In this document: piece by piece, positions 23,130 through 35,619 of the stretch
How the letters are laid out: each line of letters opens with the position of its first letter
How positions within the stretch are numbered: position 1 is the first letter of the stretch
Assembly (NCBI GenBank): GCA_022661535.1
Contig: JAKULF010000010.1
Coordinates: 1,240,001-1,304,000 of the forward strand
Length of the DNA stretch: 64,000 bases
Source: Eutypa lata
Lineage: Eukaryota; Ascomycota; Sordariomycetes; Xylariales; Diatrypaceae
Reading direction: 5' to 3'
Notes under the pieces: generated by a model
What the model was told of the DNA's origin: nothing
Seen by the model: the letters and a program-made list of their open reading frames with translations, nothing else
Database searches by the model: none
Position numbers and translations under genes: made by a program

Positions 23130-26125
23130 ATGGCGTGGCAACCGAACTCTGATTCCTTGAGCCAGCTGGCTGCGTGTCTCAAGGACTCACTCAGTGGTTT
23201 CAATAAAGCTGCTCAGAAACAAGCCGAAATAGTAAGATTCACTGCTTTGCTTACCTCCTGAGCCTCAACCTCATTTATAACTACTATTCCACCTTGTTCG
23301 AGTAAGAACTGTGCATGCTAATTTATTCTATGCTTTCTTTAGATGCTTACTCAAGCCAAGTCGTCGCCTGATATCAATAACTACCTCGTCTACCTTTTCT
23401 CAAGCAGCGAACCCCCATCTGGCCTGCAATGTTCTGCTCAAGACTATCATCTTGTGCGATCAGCTGCTGCTATCATGCTGAAGAATAATGTCAAGACGGC
23501 CTTCAAACAGATCTCGACCGACAGTCTAAGCTTGGTTAAAATGGCCATTCCCATGGGTTTGCAGGACAAGAACTCTCAGATACGCAACTATGCAGGCAAT
23601 ATTGCTACCGAACTGATCCGGCGCGGCGGTCTGTTGAGTTGGCCGGAGCTCTTACCGGAACTGTTGAAGATACTCGACAACGAGAGCGGCCAGTTTTCTA
23701 ACGAAGCGCAGGAGGGTGCCATAGCAGCCCTAGCTAAGATTTGTGAAGATAACACGAAAATGTTGGAGCGGGAGGTCAATGGCCAGAGACCCCTGAACTT
23801 CATCCTGCCAAAGCTCATACATGCGACTAAGAGTCCTCTTCCAAGAGTTCGCGCACAAGCTCTGACTGCCATCAATGTCTTTACCCCTCGCAAATCCCAG
23901 GCCATGCTGAACTCTATCGACGATCTCCTCCAGCACCTCTTTACCCTAGCAAGTGATGCAAACCCCGATGTACGTCGCCAAGTATGCAGGGCGTTTGTTC
24001 AGTTAGTCGAAACCCGACCAGACAAACTCCAACCTCACCTGCCTGGTCTGGTGGACTACATCATATCGCAGCAGAAGAGTGATGATGAGGAACTAGCTTG
24101 TGATGCCGCTGAGTTCTGGCTCGCCGTCGGCGAACACGACCACCTGTGGCAGGCCTTGACACCATATATCAATAGAATCATCCCGGTTCTTCTTGGGAGT
24201 ATGGTGTACAGCCCCGAGGATATTGCCCTCCTGGGTGGCGCTTCAGATGACGAGGAGGAGGAAGATCGCGAGGAAGATATCAAACCCCAGTTCGCGAAAA
24301 AGTCAACGGCACGGACTGCTAACGGGGAGGCATCCATGGACCCCAATCAGAATGGAAACGCCTACCAGAAATTGGCTGATATGGACGATGATGACCTGGA
24401 GGAAGGCGAGATTGAAGATTTTGAAGATGGTGACGATGCGAATCCAGATGAGAAATGGACTCTCAGAAAATGCTCTGCTGCTGCACTTGACGTATTTGCG
24501 CGCGACTTCAGGGACCCTGTTTTCGAGTCCATCCTACCTTATCTTACGGAGCACCTCAAGCATTCGGAGTGGCCGTATCGGGAAGCTGCGGTACTTGCAC
24601 TGGGGGCTGTGGCAGAAGGTTGCATGGCAGTCGTTACGCCTCATCTACCCGAGCTCGTCTCCTACCTCATCACATTACTGAACGACCCCGAACCTGTTGT
24701 CCGGCAAATTACCTGTTGGACACTTGGCCGTTACTCGGCGTGGGCCGCCGGGCTTGCTGACCCCAACCAGAAGCAGCAGTTCTTCGAACCCATGATGGAG
24801 GGCATCTTGACCAAGATGCTTGACAAGAACAAGAAGGTCCAAGAAGCAGGTGCGTCGGCCTTCGCGAACCTCGAGGAAAAGGCCGGAAAGAAATTAGAAC
24901 CGTACAGCGGGCCCATCATTCAGCAATTCGTCCAGTGCTTCCAGAAGTACAAGGATCGTAACATGTATATCCTATACGACTGCGTACAAACCCTCGCCGA
25001 ACACATCGGACCGGTCTTAGCGAGACCTGAGCTGGTAAACGTGTTGATGCCAGCTCTTATCGAGAGATGGAATAAAGTTTCAGACCAATCCCGTGAACTC
25101 TTCCCTCTATTGGAGTGCCTCTCTTATGTGGCGATGGCTTTAAATGATGCGTTCACCCCATATGCCCAGCCCATTTTCAGGCGCTGTGTGACTATCATTC
25201 ACCAAAATTTAGGACAGTCTTTGGCCCAAGCGGATAATCCGGCCATTGAAGTTCCAGACAAGGACTTTTTGGTCACCAGCTTGGATCTTATAAGTGCAAT
25301 CATTCAGGCGTTGGATAAGGAGAAGTCTGCTAAGCTTGTCGAGGAGTCCCAGCAAGCGTTCTTTGAACTTCTAGCTCTCTGTATGGATGACCCTACAGAT
25401 GAAGTGCGACAGTCAGCCTATGCAGTTCTCGGAGACTGTGCTAAGTACGTGTTTACGCAACTGCAGTCAGCACTTCCGAACATACTCCCAGTGTTATTGA
25501 GGCAACTTGATCTTGACAATATCCTTGACGAAGAAATCGACAGCGGTTTCAGCGTAGTCAACAACGCATGCTGGTCAGCCGGAGAAATCGCTATTCAATA
25601 CAAGTCCGGAATGAGCCAATGGGTGCCTGAGCTTTCCAGGCGATTCGTTGAAATCATTACCAACCCGGGTATTCCACGAGGGGTGCAAGAGAATGCCGCG
25701 ATCGCATTAGGGAGACTTGGACTCGGTAATAGCGAACTGCTTGCGCCGCACCTTGCAAGCTTCGCGGACGATTTCCTGAACTCCATGGATGAGGTTGATG
25801 CATCAGACGAGAAAGCAACCTCCTTCAGAGGGTTCACGGCTATTGTGGAACGGAATCCAATGGCAATGGAAAAGTCACTTCTACACTTCTTCACTTCCAT
25901 AGCCCGATATAGGGACCTCAAGTTGCGCAGTCAAAACAACAATGGTCTTCACGAAGACTTTCAAAAGGTAAGCCATACATCTTTAACTTTGAATTTTGAA
26001 AGTGCGGTTCTAACCTGGCGCAGATTCTTGGCATTTATCGCCAACTTATGCCACAGTTTGACCAGTTCCTGAGTCAATTGCAGCCTCAGGATCTAGAGGC
26101 TTTGAGAGCAACCTACGCCTTGTAG
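23130..26125 (+). CDS. kap104: Importin beta-2 / transportin (Kap104)
   Basis: Karyopherin that imports PY-NLS cargo such as hnRNP-type RNA-binding proteins through nuclear pores under Ran control. Three exons, 23130-23231, 23343-25967 and 26024-26125, join in phase 0 to give 942 residues, matching the family length. The first exon starts MAWQPNSDSLSQL, as transportins do. HEAT repeats run throughout. A long acidic loop at about residues 335-400 (DDEEEEDREED and DDDDLEEGEIEDFEDGDD) corresponds to the transportin H8 loop that releases cargo on RanGTP binding. WTLRKCSAAALDVFA and NNACWSAGEIA are conserved. The end, QPQDLEALRATYAL, is characteristic. Introns have GTAAGA or GTAAGC donors and CTAAT/CTAAC branches. 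Skipping exon 1 would remove the N-terminal RanGTP-binding helix. Confidence 0.97.
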
Positions 26126-26785
26126 ATGGCAATCAGCAAGCTGTATGAGACCAGGGGCAAGATTTCTCTCATCTCCTACTTCAGCGTTGGGTTGGAAATT
26201 TTGTCCTGCACAAACACTTATTTAGCTAACGTACCTTTCTTATGGGTGATGATTGATGACCTTAGCATTATGGGAGCTAATATGGTCCGAGTATTGGGAA
26301 GGAAGTAATGGTCAAAAATGGTCAAAATACATGAATCATGGCGGTGTGGCACTTCTTAGCTGACGATCAATTATGTGTTCTGAGGCAGTCCTAGGATTAC
26401 ATAGGTCTGGCGTTGAGGAAGTACGAATGAAAGCCATCGAAGCGGAATTTGTGGTCCCATCTGGGTGACCAGGACGGGGGAAAAAAGAATCAAGGGGCGT
26501 TGGGTACGAGGTAGACGTTAATGGGTGAACGTTCTTAGCATATTTGCTCGGCATCTTGAACCGGGAGCATCGGTCCATCTCGGGATCCATTTGGCGGGCG
26601 TTGTTACGGCTAGCAATTGAACCAACGCTCGTGATATCAGGGAGGGCCACGACAGGCCGGGGTGGCGTACCGAATCCAATCGCCGCCGTTTTTTTTTACC
26701 ACCACACAACGAAACACACAAACAAACAAACATTAGATAGTTATCTAGATAGCATTTTAACCCTCTCGGAGATATTGGTACTCAT

Positions 26786-26804
26786 AGAAGAAGAAGAAGA
26801 AGAA
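26786..26804. repeat. (GAA)n run
   Basis: Six GAA triplets in Kap104 3' flanking DNA. Confidence 0.9.
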
Positions 26805-27621
26805 ACTCCCGTGAAGGGTGGAGGAGAAACATGAATTTAACATTGTCGATTGGTCTCTTCTACAGTTGGCAAATCATATTCTTCGTGTTCCATCCACGTG
26901 TATTGTGTATGTTTGGTCGGGACTTGATGTAGTAGTAAGTAGTTAAGTAAGTAGTTAGATATAGAGACATGAGAGGGAGTCTCTGCCCCCCTGTTGTTGC
27001 TGCTGCTACACTGCGGCTCTTCGTTTAGCCACGTTGCAATGGCAGGAAGAATATAAAGTTTGGAGTTTCGTCACGTGGATATAATTCATTGTTCATTAGC
27101 AAGAATGGATTGTTGAAACTGAAGTATATGAGATATTTAAACCCCATATATATCGCTAATTAAGATCAGGATTTAGGATTAAATTTTGTTTTATCACCAG
27201 ACTAAAAACATGGTAGAAAGACATGCATACTAGCATATTTACACCAAGTTCTTAAGTCACGTCAGGTTTCTTGTTCGTTATATTAACCATCCCGAACCTG
27301 ACATACACAATGCGGCGGCAAGTATTTCTTGCATTAACTAATATCGGCATAGGAGAAAGCTATAGAATAAATGAGTACCGAATATTCAATCCCACATGTA
27401 CCTATCTATGCATACCTACCTGCCTATCTACAAACGTTAGTTAGATGCCTACCTGGCAACCTAGATAGGTGCCATACTTTGATGGTTGTATGTATGCATC
27501 TACGCACCTGTCTGCATCAATCACTACCTAGAAATGCAGTTTAGAAATGGGAGGCACTCGAAAGGGATGCCATAAGTCAAAATAAAAAGTCACAACATTA
27601 ACCGGACCTGCCTAGCCAAGG

Positions 27622-27886
27622 TGCCCTTGTGGTGCAGTGGTGAAGTGGTTGACTCGACGGTTAGATAAAAACTGTGCTACGGTTTTTTCGGACGCTTGAG
27701 CCTCTTCTTGAAGAAGTATCCCCTCTGAAGAAGTATCCCTTCTGAGGAGGGGTCCCCACCTGCTAGGTGGGAATTCTTGCGGAGGACAGTTGCTTTTTTT
27801 TTTTTGCTAGTTGATACGTTGGTTGTTGTTGATCTATATTAATCAAAGGTTTGACGGTTCGAAACCTAGGCGTGCCACCTTTTTCT
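27622..27886 (+). ncRNA. Candidate Pol III unit or tRNA-derived element
   Basis: A box A match TGGTGCAGTGG lies at about 27632 and a box B match GGTTCGAAACC at about 27857, followed within 15 bases by a T run suitable for Pol III termination. The outer ends AGGTG and CACCT are complementary. The boxes are about 225 bases apart, far wider than in a normal tRNA, and I cannot fold the ends into a standard acceptor stem. It could be a tRNA-derived SINE copy, a tRNA split by an insertion, or another Pol III RNA. A long internal T tract at 27794-27805 could end transcription early. Confidence 0.3.
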
Positions 27887-29387
27887 TTCTCCCTTCTTTT
27901 TCTTCTTGACAGATAGATAGATCCTTCCTTTTCACTACCAATCAATGTATATGCATTCATTCATCATCTATCTGCTACTCATGTCAGCTTATTATTATTC
28001 GGCTATTATGCAGTTGTTTACTACTAGAATCATCTATGTTGAATAGGTAATTAGAATTGCTGTTGTGATAATTAGCTGCCCGAGCTATCCATCCATCCAT
28101 CAATACTTACACTACTGTTTGTGTATATTCGAAAGACTCTTTCTTCTCAAGCTACCACCAATACGATCCCACTGTTTCTTTACTTTTCAAGGTTTGGTTC
28201 TATGAAGTTGTTGTTAGAAAAAGTAGTAGATAGATGGGGCTAGGCTGGCTGCCTGAGGATGGTTGTCAGTACAGATAGATAGATACCTTGGAGCACTCAT
28301 ACTATTTCATACTACATGAAATACTGTCTGTATCTATCTATACATAGGTAGTTTTAGATAATTTAGCTAATCCATACGTTAATTATTTTCTCTAGCCTAA
28401 TATTATTCACCTCATCGTGAAGATCCATACATGTGCGCTACCTCATACAAGCTGCCATAGTAACTAACATAACTTACATGCGTGTGAATAAATAACCTCT
28501 ATTTGAAACTCTAGATTTCAACTCAAAATACTATCTCCCCTTTAGTTGCTTGACTAACTAAGCTAGTTAGTGGCGGGAGATCTTTTTTAACGTCATGAGC
28601 GAAAGAAGGAGTTACCAGACCTTACAATAAATGCACATTGCTAGTATGAATATGCTGAAGTGTTGCAACATGACCTACAGAGAGTTGGTTGCATGTATTG
28701 TATGCAGGTAGGCATGTTCAAAATACTTGCCTATGGACGACTGAGAACAGTATCAAGCTTGCCTACCCACTAGCATAGGACTGGACTTTGTAGTAGAAAG
28801 ATGTCCCGTGTAATGGGAGGGGGAGCTGACGATTCGTCTTGGAACACCTAATCTAAGACTTTCGAGAAGATGACATGTCTTTTCTATACTCGACTTGGAG
28901 GATTCTGCCAAGCAGTAGCAGAAATCCGTAGTGACGTCCTCATGAAGCCCGTCAATACAAACCCTCTACGATCTATCCCAATACGTACAGAGACAATTCT
29001 CACATAGCCAGGTATCGTCAAAGTAACATATAGGCTGTTGAGAGGTAGCACTAGTCACCAAGTCACGATCCATCGGGATGGTTACAGTACAATATGTGGC
29101 GCTAAACTGCTGCAAACGGGTGCAGCCTGTCCCCTTTCTCCGCTCGCAGTAGATATGTACATAATATCTAACCTGGGAAGACAGTCACTCTATCTTGTCT
29201 ACTCAGATTACAAGTGTGCGCGCGTGTGTACGTGGTGGTATTATCATATATGCCTGTTTTCTTCTTCTTCTAGCTTCCATTCGCACCGAGGACTTTTTTT
29301 TATTAATTTAGATACCTTATGTTGCAAGGTTCTATCCACACCTCCCTATCCAAAGCAGTATCGCCACACTGCCGCGGCGACCTACTG

Positions 29388-31179
29388 CTATTGCTGCGGC
29401 TGCTCCTCCTCCTCCTCAACAACGCCAAGCGCCTCGCCCATCTTCACATGGCGGCCCTTCTCCACAACCCAGCGGAAGCCGCCACGGGCGCCCGGGTTCG
29501 CGGGCACGGGGGCCTCGAAGACGAGGACGACGGTGCTGCCAAGGCGGAAACCACCCATCTCCTCGCCGCGACGGAGGGCGTAGCCGCCGAGAACGGGACT
29601 AGCAGCCTCGTAGGTCGCCTCGGCGAAGCCCGCGTAGGGCTCCCCCCGCGCGGCGGCCTGCTCGGCGGCGCGGTCGGCCGCCGTGTCGGTCAGCAGCGAG
29701 TTGGTGCGCAGCTCGCGGTCGAAGTTCACGACGATGGACCCGACGTTCGTGGCGCCGACGGGCACGAAGCCGAAGAACCCCCACCGCCACCGGCCCAGCA
29801 GCGCCACGCGCTCGTTCAGCGTGAAGAGCCCCGGCATCGTCCGCTGTAGGTACGGCGACACGCTGTACAGCTCCCCCGCGAAGTGGCGCCGCCGCTCCAC
29901 CACCCAGCTCGCCGGCGAGTGGTACCGGTGGTAGTCGCCTGGAGCCAGGTACACGACCGCGTAGTACAGCGCCGTGCGCTGCTGCCCCTGGCCCGGCGGC
30001 GACAGGATGTCCCACCAGGGGCGCTCGCCGAGCGCGAGGTCCGCGCGCACCTCGGACACGGCGCTCGGGCTCGGCGGGCTGGTCGCTTGGTCCTCGAGCT
30101 GCTGGTGGGCGCCGGCGGCTGTCCCTGTCTGCCTGCTGGAGTCCGCGTCGCCGCTCCCGCCCGATAGGAGGCCCGGGATCGTGTACGAGATGCCGTTCAC
30201 GCGTGCGAATTCCTCGTCTTGCACGACGAGCTCCTCATCGCCGCGTACTTCTCTCGCCTTATCACGCTGTTGCTGTTGCTGTTGTTGCTTCTGCTCCTCT
30301 GCGGAGGGGAAGGGGAAGGAGGATGGCTCCGTCCCCGCCAGGCTGGGTGTAGGCGAGCGCTGCTGCTGCTGGCCGAGTAGTGCGTCCACGCTGTACGTCA
30401 CGCCCTTGACCTGCTCGATGTCGCCGCCCTCGATCTTGCCGAACTGCAGGACGCGGCCGTCGGCGGGCGAGAGGAGGGCGTTCGGGTTGGGGTCGAGCGG
30501 GCGCGCGCCGGGCTTCAGCGTCCGGTAGAAGAAGGCGGCGAGGTTGGGGTAGACGCGCAGGTCCGGCTCGGCCACTTCGTCGAGGTTCACGCCGAAGATC
30601 AGCGCGTACAGCTTGAAGCCCGGGATGCGCAGGTAGTACGGGATCGGTATCTCGTTGAACTTGCCCCAGAGCCGGGACATCGCCTTCAGGGGCAGCGTGG
30701 ACATGATCTGTACTTGCCTGGGAGGAGCCGGCGAGTTAGTCACTACTAGGGCAATTTTGAGAGCGAGCGAGATTTCGGGGATGATGCACCTACCATGGAC
30801 CATCGGGTCTGACCCTCGGCCGCTTCTTAGGCTTGCCGCCCGGCTCCCCATCCAATGCTTCCCTCTCGAGCCTTTCCCTTTCCCTCGCCTGCGTTTTGTA
30901 GAATTGCACGAAGCCTAAGAAGCCTATTCCTAGGCCAATTGGTATAGGATACCATTGGACTTTGGTATTTTTTAATGCTGTGCCTAGCCTGGATCTGAAG
31001 CGCTCTTTCTCCTGCCATCTTGCCGACGTCTGGTGAATACATGGTCTCGGTGACGTAGTGAAGTGGCGTGTTGGTCGTCGGCTCGGGACGGTGACATTCT
31101 GTGGTGGAAGGCGAGGCGAGGTTAACGTTTTTGAAGTTGCTGACCGGCGGAGGAGGACTGAAGCATGAGGGCTTGCCAT
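29388..31179 (-). CDS. psd1: Phosphatidylserine decarboxylase, mitochondrial (Psd1 type)
   Basis: Makes phosphatidylethanolamine from phosphatidylserine, at the mitochondrial inner membrane for Psd1-type enzymes. Exons 30794-31179 and 29388-30717 join in phase 2 to give 571 residues. The N-terminus is rich in Arg/Ser/Thr like a mitochondrial presequence, then an inner-membrane span WYPIPIGLGIGFLGFVQFY. The catalytic domain has LSPADGRVLQFG, DYHRYHSP (catalytic His), FVPVGATNVGSI and the self-cleavage site LGST (codons near 29532-29543); the serine at 29535-29537 would become the pyruvoyl group. A low-complexity insert of more than 100 residues, including a glutamine run near 30270-30292, separates GVTYSVDALLG from the next conserved block. 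Its repeat of GVTYSVDALLG as GISYTIPGLLSG is notable. The intron (30718-30793) has a GTAGGT donor. The gene is GC-rich and head-to-head with the ubiquitin-like gene. Confidence 0.95.
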
Positions 31180-32364
31180 GATGAAACAAGGAAAAACTTT
31201 TGTTTAGTAAAGTACAACAACTACTAGCTAGGTAGGCATGTGAAAGTTTAATGGGCGGATGCTAAGAGAATTCTGCATGTGTTTAGTCTCACTCAAGTGG
31301 GATGATATGAAACAGAGACATTGGGCCAAAATAATCAAGGATATGATTATGTGATATTAGAACGAGGCCTTAAAGATATGTCAAGAAGAAAGAAGTACAT
31401 ATATAACTAGGTGTATCTATCGTGAGCTTTGATGCAATGGTGGAGGGAATCGTCAATCCGATGACGCACTAGTTAAGCTCGTAGTTGAAAGTTAGACTAA
31501 CTAGTCCGTTTTGGGTGTTAACTAACCTGCCCTGAGTAAACATATTGATCGGCAACACAAATCAAAGGTCACAGGTGAGTAAAGCAGATAGGTTCTGATC
31601 AAATGAATAATATATTAAATAGCGAAAAAAGTATTATATATCAACTGTAGCTCTATATTATTGTCAGAGCGTTGTAGAGCATGTAACTATAGAGATGTCA
31701 TCTTAGGTCCATTCATGTCATAGCTGACGGTACTTATGTAAGAAGTAGATCAACCAGATTGCCGGGCCGAGACTGTAATGGCAACGTGGTTTTTAGGCGC
31801 AATCCTGAACAAATGACATGGTTTCTTTGTACCTCGTTACCACCAGGGTCTATTGTTAATACCCACCCCTTGATAACAAGTTACCTCTCCATCGCATCCG
31901 AGGAATGTCATGGCAAGCAACTGAACAAATCGCAGATCACGGAGTGCCATATGTGCCGTACTGTATGTACGTATGTAACTACTGCGTATTAGTCAACTAA
32001 CAACACTTGTACACAAGCATCGCCCTTCTGCAGCTCGACACCACTCAACTTACACTTATACTACAGCACACTCATTGTCATTCACTTCTTACAAACTCTA
32101 TTCAATTTATACCCTTTCTTCTGTTATGTTCTCTTTCTCGTACTTCTGGCGATAGGTCATTCGAGGACAGCGCGTGTTATTGGCTAGTTGACCAGCTTTA
32201 TAATCGCCTAACATGCTTTCCATCATTTATAGTTCCCTTGTAGTCCGATGATTACATGATATTATCCGCTATCCCAGTCGCTATAACGAACCTGATCGCG
32301 ATAGACCGAAGAATACGCATCTCTCGAGGCTCTGAATAAAGAACCTCTTACCAGACATATCAAG
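31180..32364. other. Head-to-head promoter region
   Basis: The 1.2 kb between the PSD and ubiquitin-like genes carries both promoters. AT-rich in the middle; no coding region recognised. Confidence 0.55.
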
Positions 32365-34768
32365 ATGGCTTCTACATCGCCAAAACCTGCGGCTGCTGAA
32401 GCCGAAGCAGACACTCTCAAATTCACTTTACAGATCTTATCGCCTTCAACCGGTGTACCGCAACCTTTAGTCATTCAGGGACTACCGGCCAACGCGACAA
32501 TTAAACAGCTCAAAGAGAGATTACGCAACGTCCTTGAAGCGAGACCTTCGGACCAGTCTCAGCGCCTCATCCATCGAGGACGCCTCTTAGCTCGAGATGA
32601 AGAGACTATGCTAAACGTGTTTGGAGAGGAAACCGTATGTATTCTGTCTAGCAAAATACTGTTCTGGTGGGGGATGCGATAAAGACACGTATTGCTAACT
32701 AACTTTATCTTAAATATAGCTACGTACGACGGATCATAGCCAAACATTACATCTTGTGTTGCGCGATCTTTCCGAGCCTCGACCAGTTTTGACACCTACT
32801 CCTCAAATAGCTCAGCAACAAGCGGGAGCTTATACCCAACCACAACCCCATCACCACCATCACCATCATCACCTTCACCAGGCCCCTCAAGCTGGCCCGT
32901 TTCAGCCGCATACCCAAGTCCGAATCGGAGGTGCGCAATGGCCAATTACCGGTACCCCTTTCGGCCAGCAATTCCAGCCTCCCACTATCGGCATCGCTCC
33001 TGGCATACAACCGTTAAACTTACCTCCTGGATACACACCACAGCAATTTGCTCAACATCAACGCCAATGGCTAGCTACTATGAACGCCCAGATGGGACAG
33101 CATAGAATGGATAATCTAGTCAACCAGAATCAGAGAGACCGAGCTGGAGCTCAGGAATCACAGACAGCTGGTCCCCGAGGTACCCAGCATGGGATAAATA
33201 CGCCTGGGGGGACTGCTTCGCCCCTGCAGCCCGATGCAACCCGCACTATCGTACGTGAAGGAGTAGGGTCCAATGGCCAGCACTGGCGTATCACCGTAAA
33301 TGAATCTATACTGAGTACCTCGCAGCGTCAGGCAAGAACGAGCTCGCCTTTCTCAATGGCTGACGCCCAAGGCCCATGGCGACCCCCTGGTGGTACACCC
33401 CAGCCTCGGTCTGTAGTCAATGGAGGACAACTCTCTGGTTCTGATTTGCAGAATATCTTACGGACAGCCGACACGAATCAGGCGACGAGGACAATTACTG
33501 ATGCCATGAGGAGGAATGCTAGCACACCGTCCCTGTCGAACTTGGCCAGTGCCCAAGCCAATCGTCCTGTACCTCCCGGCGTCACCACACCGTCGTTCAT
33601 GGCCCATGCAGCACGAAGTGCTGCCGGAACGCCCGATTCATTCAGAGCGCTTGGTATTGGTAGGAACAATACTACTAGCCAACCTCAAACGCACACCACA
33701 TCAGGAACTCCTGAAGTCTACATATTGTCTTCACCTAGCGGACCGCGTGCTCTGTTACTCAACAGCAACTCGGAAAACTATTTTACTCCCCAGACTCGAG
33801 CAGGTATACAAGTACCGGGATTACAGAATCCTCTAGGCGCAGCTATCCCGAGATATTGGGGTGGTAATAGCTTTCCAAATACGTACCAACCGACGCCGAC
33901 CCAGGTCAACCATGCCCATAGATCCCCTGTAGGGGCAGATCCTTCGCAAGTGAATACGCCTCAGCAACAACAGCAACCACAAAACGGGCTAGCTCACCCC
34001 CCTCAAGGACAAGCTCAACCAGGCCATGCAGTAGCCCGCCCGGACAATGCGCAAGTGGAGGCAGTAAGGATCGCCAACCTTTGGCCTGCTGTGTGGGGAT
34101 TAATACGATTATCTCTATTTTTGTTCATATGGTGGTACACTTCTCCCACGGCCAGCTGGTCCCGGCTGATAATTGTGATATCCATTGCAATCACTTTCTT
34201 CCTGGCCAATGCAGGCCTTCTGGCTCCTTTAACCGGACATGTTTGGGTACCTGTACGGCAGCATCTCGAGAACCTGATCCCTCTTGCCGATCATCAGCAC
34301 CGTGACGCACGGGCCGTCCGAGCCAACAACGCCGCAGGTGGGGACGCCAACGCCGGAAATCCAGGAGGTCCACAGCGGGACCCAGACCCCGCTAACACGG
34401 CCGCAAGATTAGTGCACCAACGACGTGAGCGCAACGCAAACTGGCTGGCGAATCAAGTGAGACGCCTAGAGCGCGCCGGAATATTGTTCCTCGCTAGTAT
34501 CGCACCAGGAGTTGCCGAAAGACACATTGCCCATCTGGAAGCTGAAGCGCGAGCCGAGAGACAACGACGACAGGCCGAGGAGGCTGCAGCAGCCGAAGCT
34601 GCTGCGGCACGGGAACGAACCGAGAACGCGCCGGAGGGTGCGGAACAAGTGCAAGATGGTACCGCCTCCAGTACTGCGGTAGAACAGCAGAACCAAGCTG
34701 GAGGGGCCGAGGGGGATGGGATTAGGGCGAGGGTTCCCCATACCGAGGGACAACCTATCGCCACATAA
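32365..34768 (+). CDS. Ubiquitin-like domain membrane protein (Herp/Usa1-like)
   Basis: Probable ER membrane scaffold of ER-associated degradation. Exons 32365-32634 and 32720-34768 join in phase 0 to give 772 residues. Residues 18-105 form a ubiquitin-like domain: LKFTLQILSP, IKQLKERL, QRLIHRGRLLARDEE and TLHLVLRDL. The middle 400 residues are disordered and rich in Pro/Gln/Thr/Asn, with an eight-histidine run near 32850. Two adjacent hydrophobic spans lie at about residues 543-564 (LWPAVWGLIRLSLFLFIWWY) and 570-591 (LIIVISIAITFFLANAGLL), giving a membrane hairpin as in Herp and Usa1. The C-terminus is an Ala/Glu/Arg-rich helix. The intron has a GTATGT donor and CTAAC branch. The assignment rests on domain order rather than close sequence identity; other UBL membrane proteins such as Dsc3 are an alternative. 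Confidence 0.8.
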
Positions 34769-35619
34769 AAGAGATATATCATGAAAAATGGACATGCTTA
34801 TCCCCAGTTTTGCGGGTATGAAGGAAACAAGGTTCAAGATGAGAGAATCGGACAAAAAATGATAACAGGGCTGAGTGATGATGGCCATTCAGCTCTTGAC
34901 ATGGATACCACCTACATTCTGTTGTGTTCTGTTCTGTTCGCTGTGTAACCGGCTTCACAGGAATGTTTGCTTTGAGATCATGTATGTATGTATGTATGTA
35001 TGTATGTATGTATGTATATGGAAGGCAAGATTTTTATCGACCCAAGTCAAAGAGTTTGATTTCGGAAGAGGAACCTTTATCTATCTGTCGCAGTAGCCGA
35101 GTTATGTGTACTTGTGTGTAGTAGTAATCAACGAGAAGAATACCAAGATAGCATATGATAACTTTGAGGTCATCGAGCTTCCAAGTGTTATCCCATATGA
35201 TTTGTTCAAGCTGAGGTTACAGGCTGGTCGTACTAATTCGCTAGATACTGCCTAAGTGAGTGAATCACTCTCAGACCGCGCAATCAATTTTCCTTGGGGT
35301 GATGAGCATTAGGTAATAGAGACGAGACTTGTGCATCACCTCGCTTCTCTCGAGGGGTTATATAAGCAGAATGAATGGATGCATTGGTGGTTTTCATTGC
35401 AATGCCCTCTCAAATCATCAATTCCTGGTTTCCTGGCACCTCGGTCCTTGATAACAAGTACCAAAGCAGTCCCTTACTACACCTGCTTCCACCACGGCCT
35501 ACTTGCTACGACGATCACCTGCCTGGCTGCATACCTACGGATCAGCAACATATCCATATATCAGTCCATATTCCACCCCAATTCCTTTCAACAGCCACAA
35601 ACCCATTTGACAATAAAAC
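34769..35619. other. Intergenic region with TATG repeat
   Basis: 3' flank of the UBL gene and promoter of the small membrane protein; holds a (GTAT)n array at 34980-35016. No gene seen. Confidence 0.55.
34980..35016. repeat. (TATG)n microsatellite
   Basis: About nine tandem TATG units. Confidence 0.97.

Larger units (their letters stand above)
26126..29387. other. Intergenic region with a Pol III-like unit
   Basis: This follows Kap104 and precedes the tail of the PSD gene. It holds a GAA run (26786-26804), many GTAG/TAGATA words and a candidate RNA polymerase III unit at 27622-27886. No convincing protein gene is present. Confidence 0.5.
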
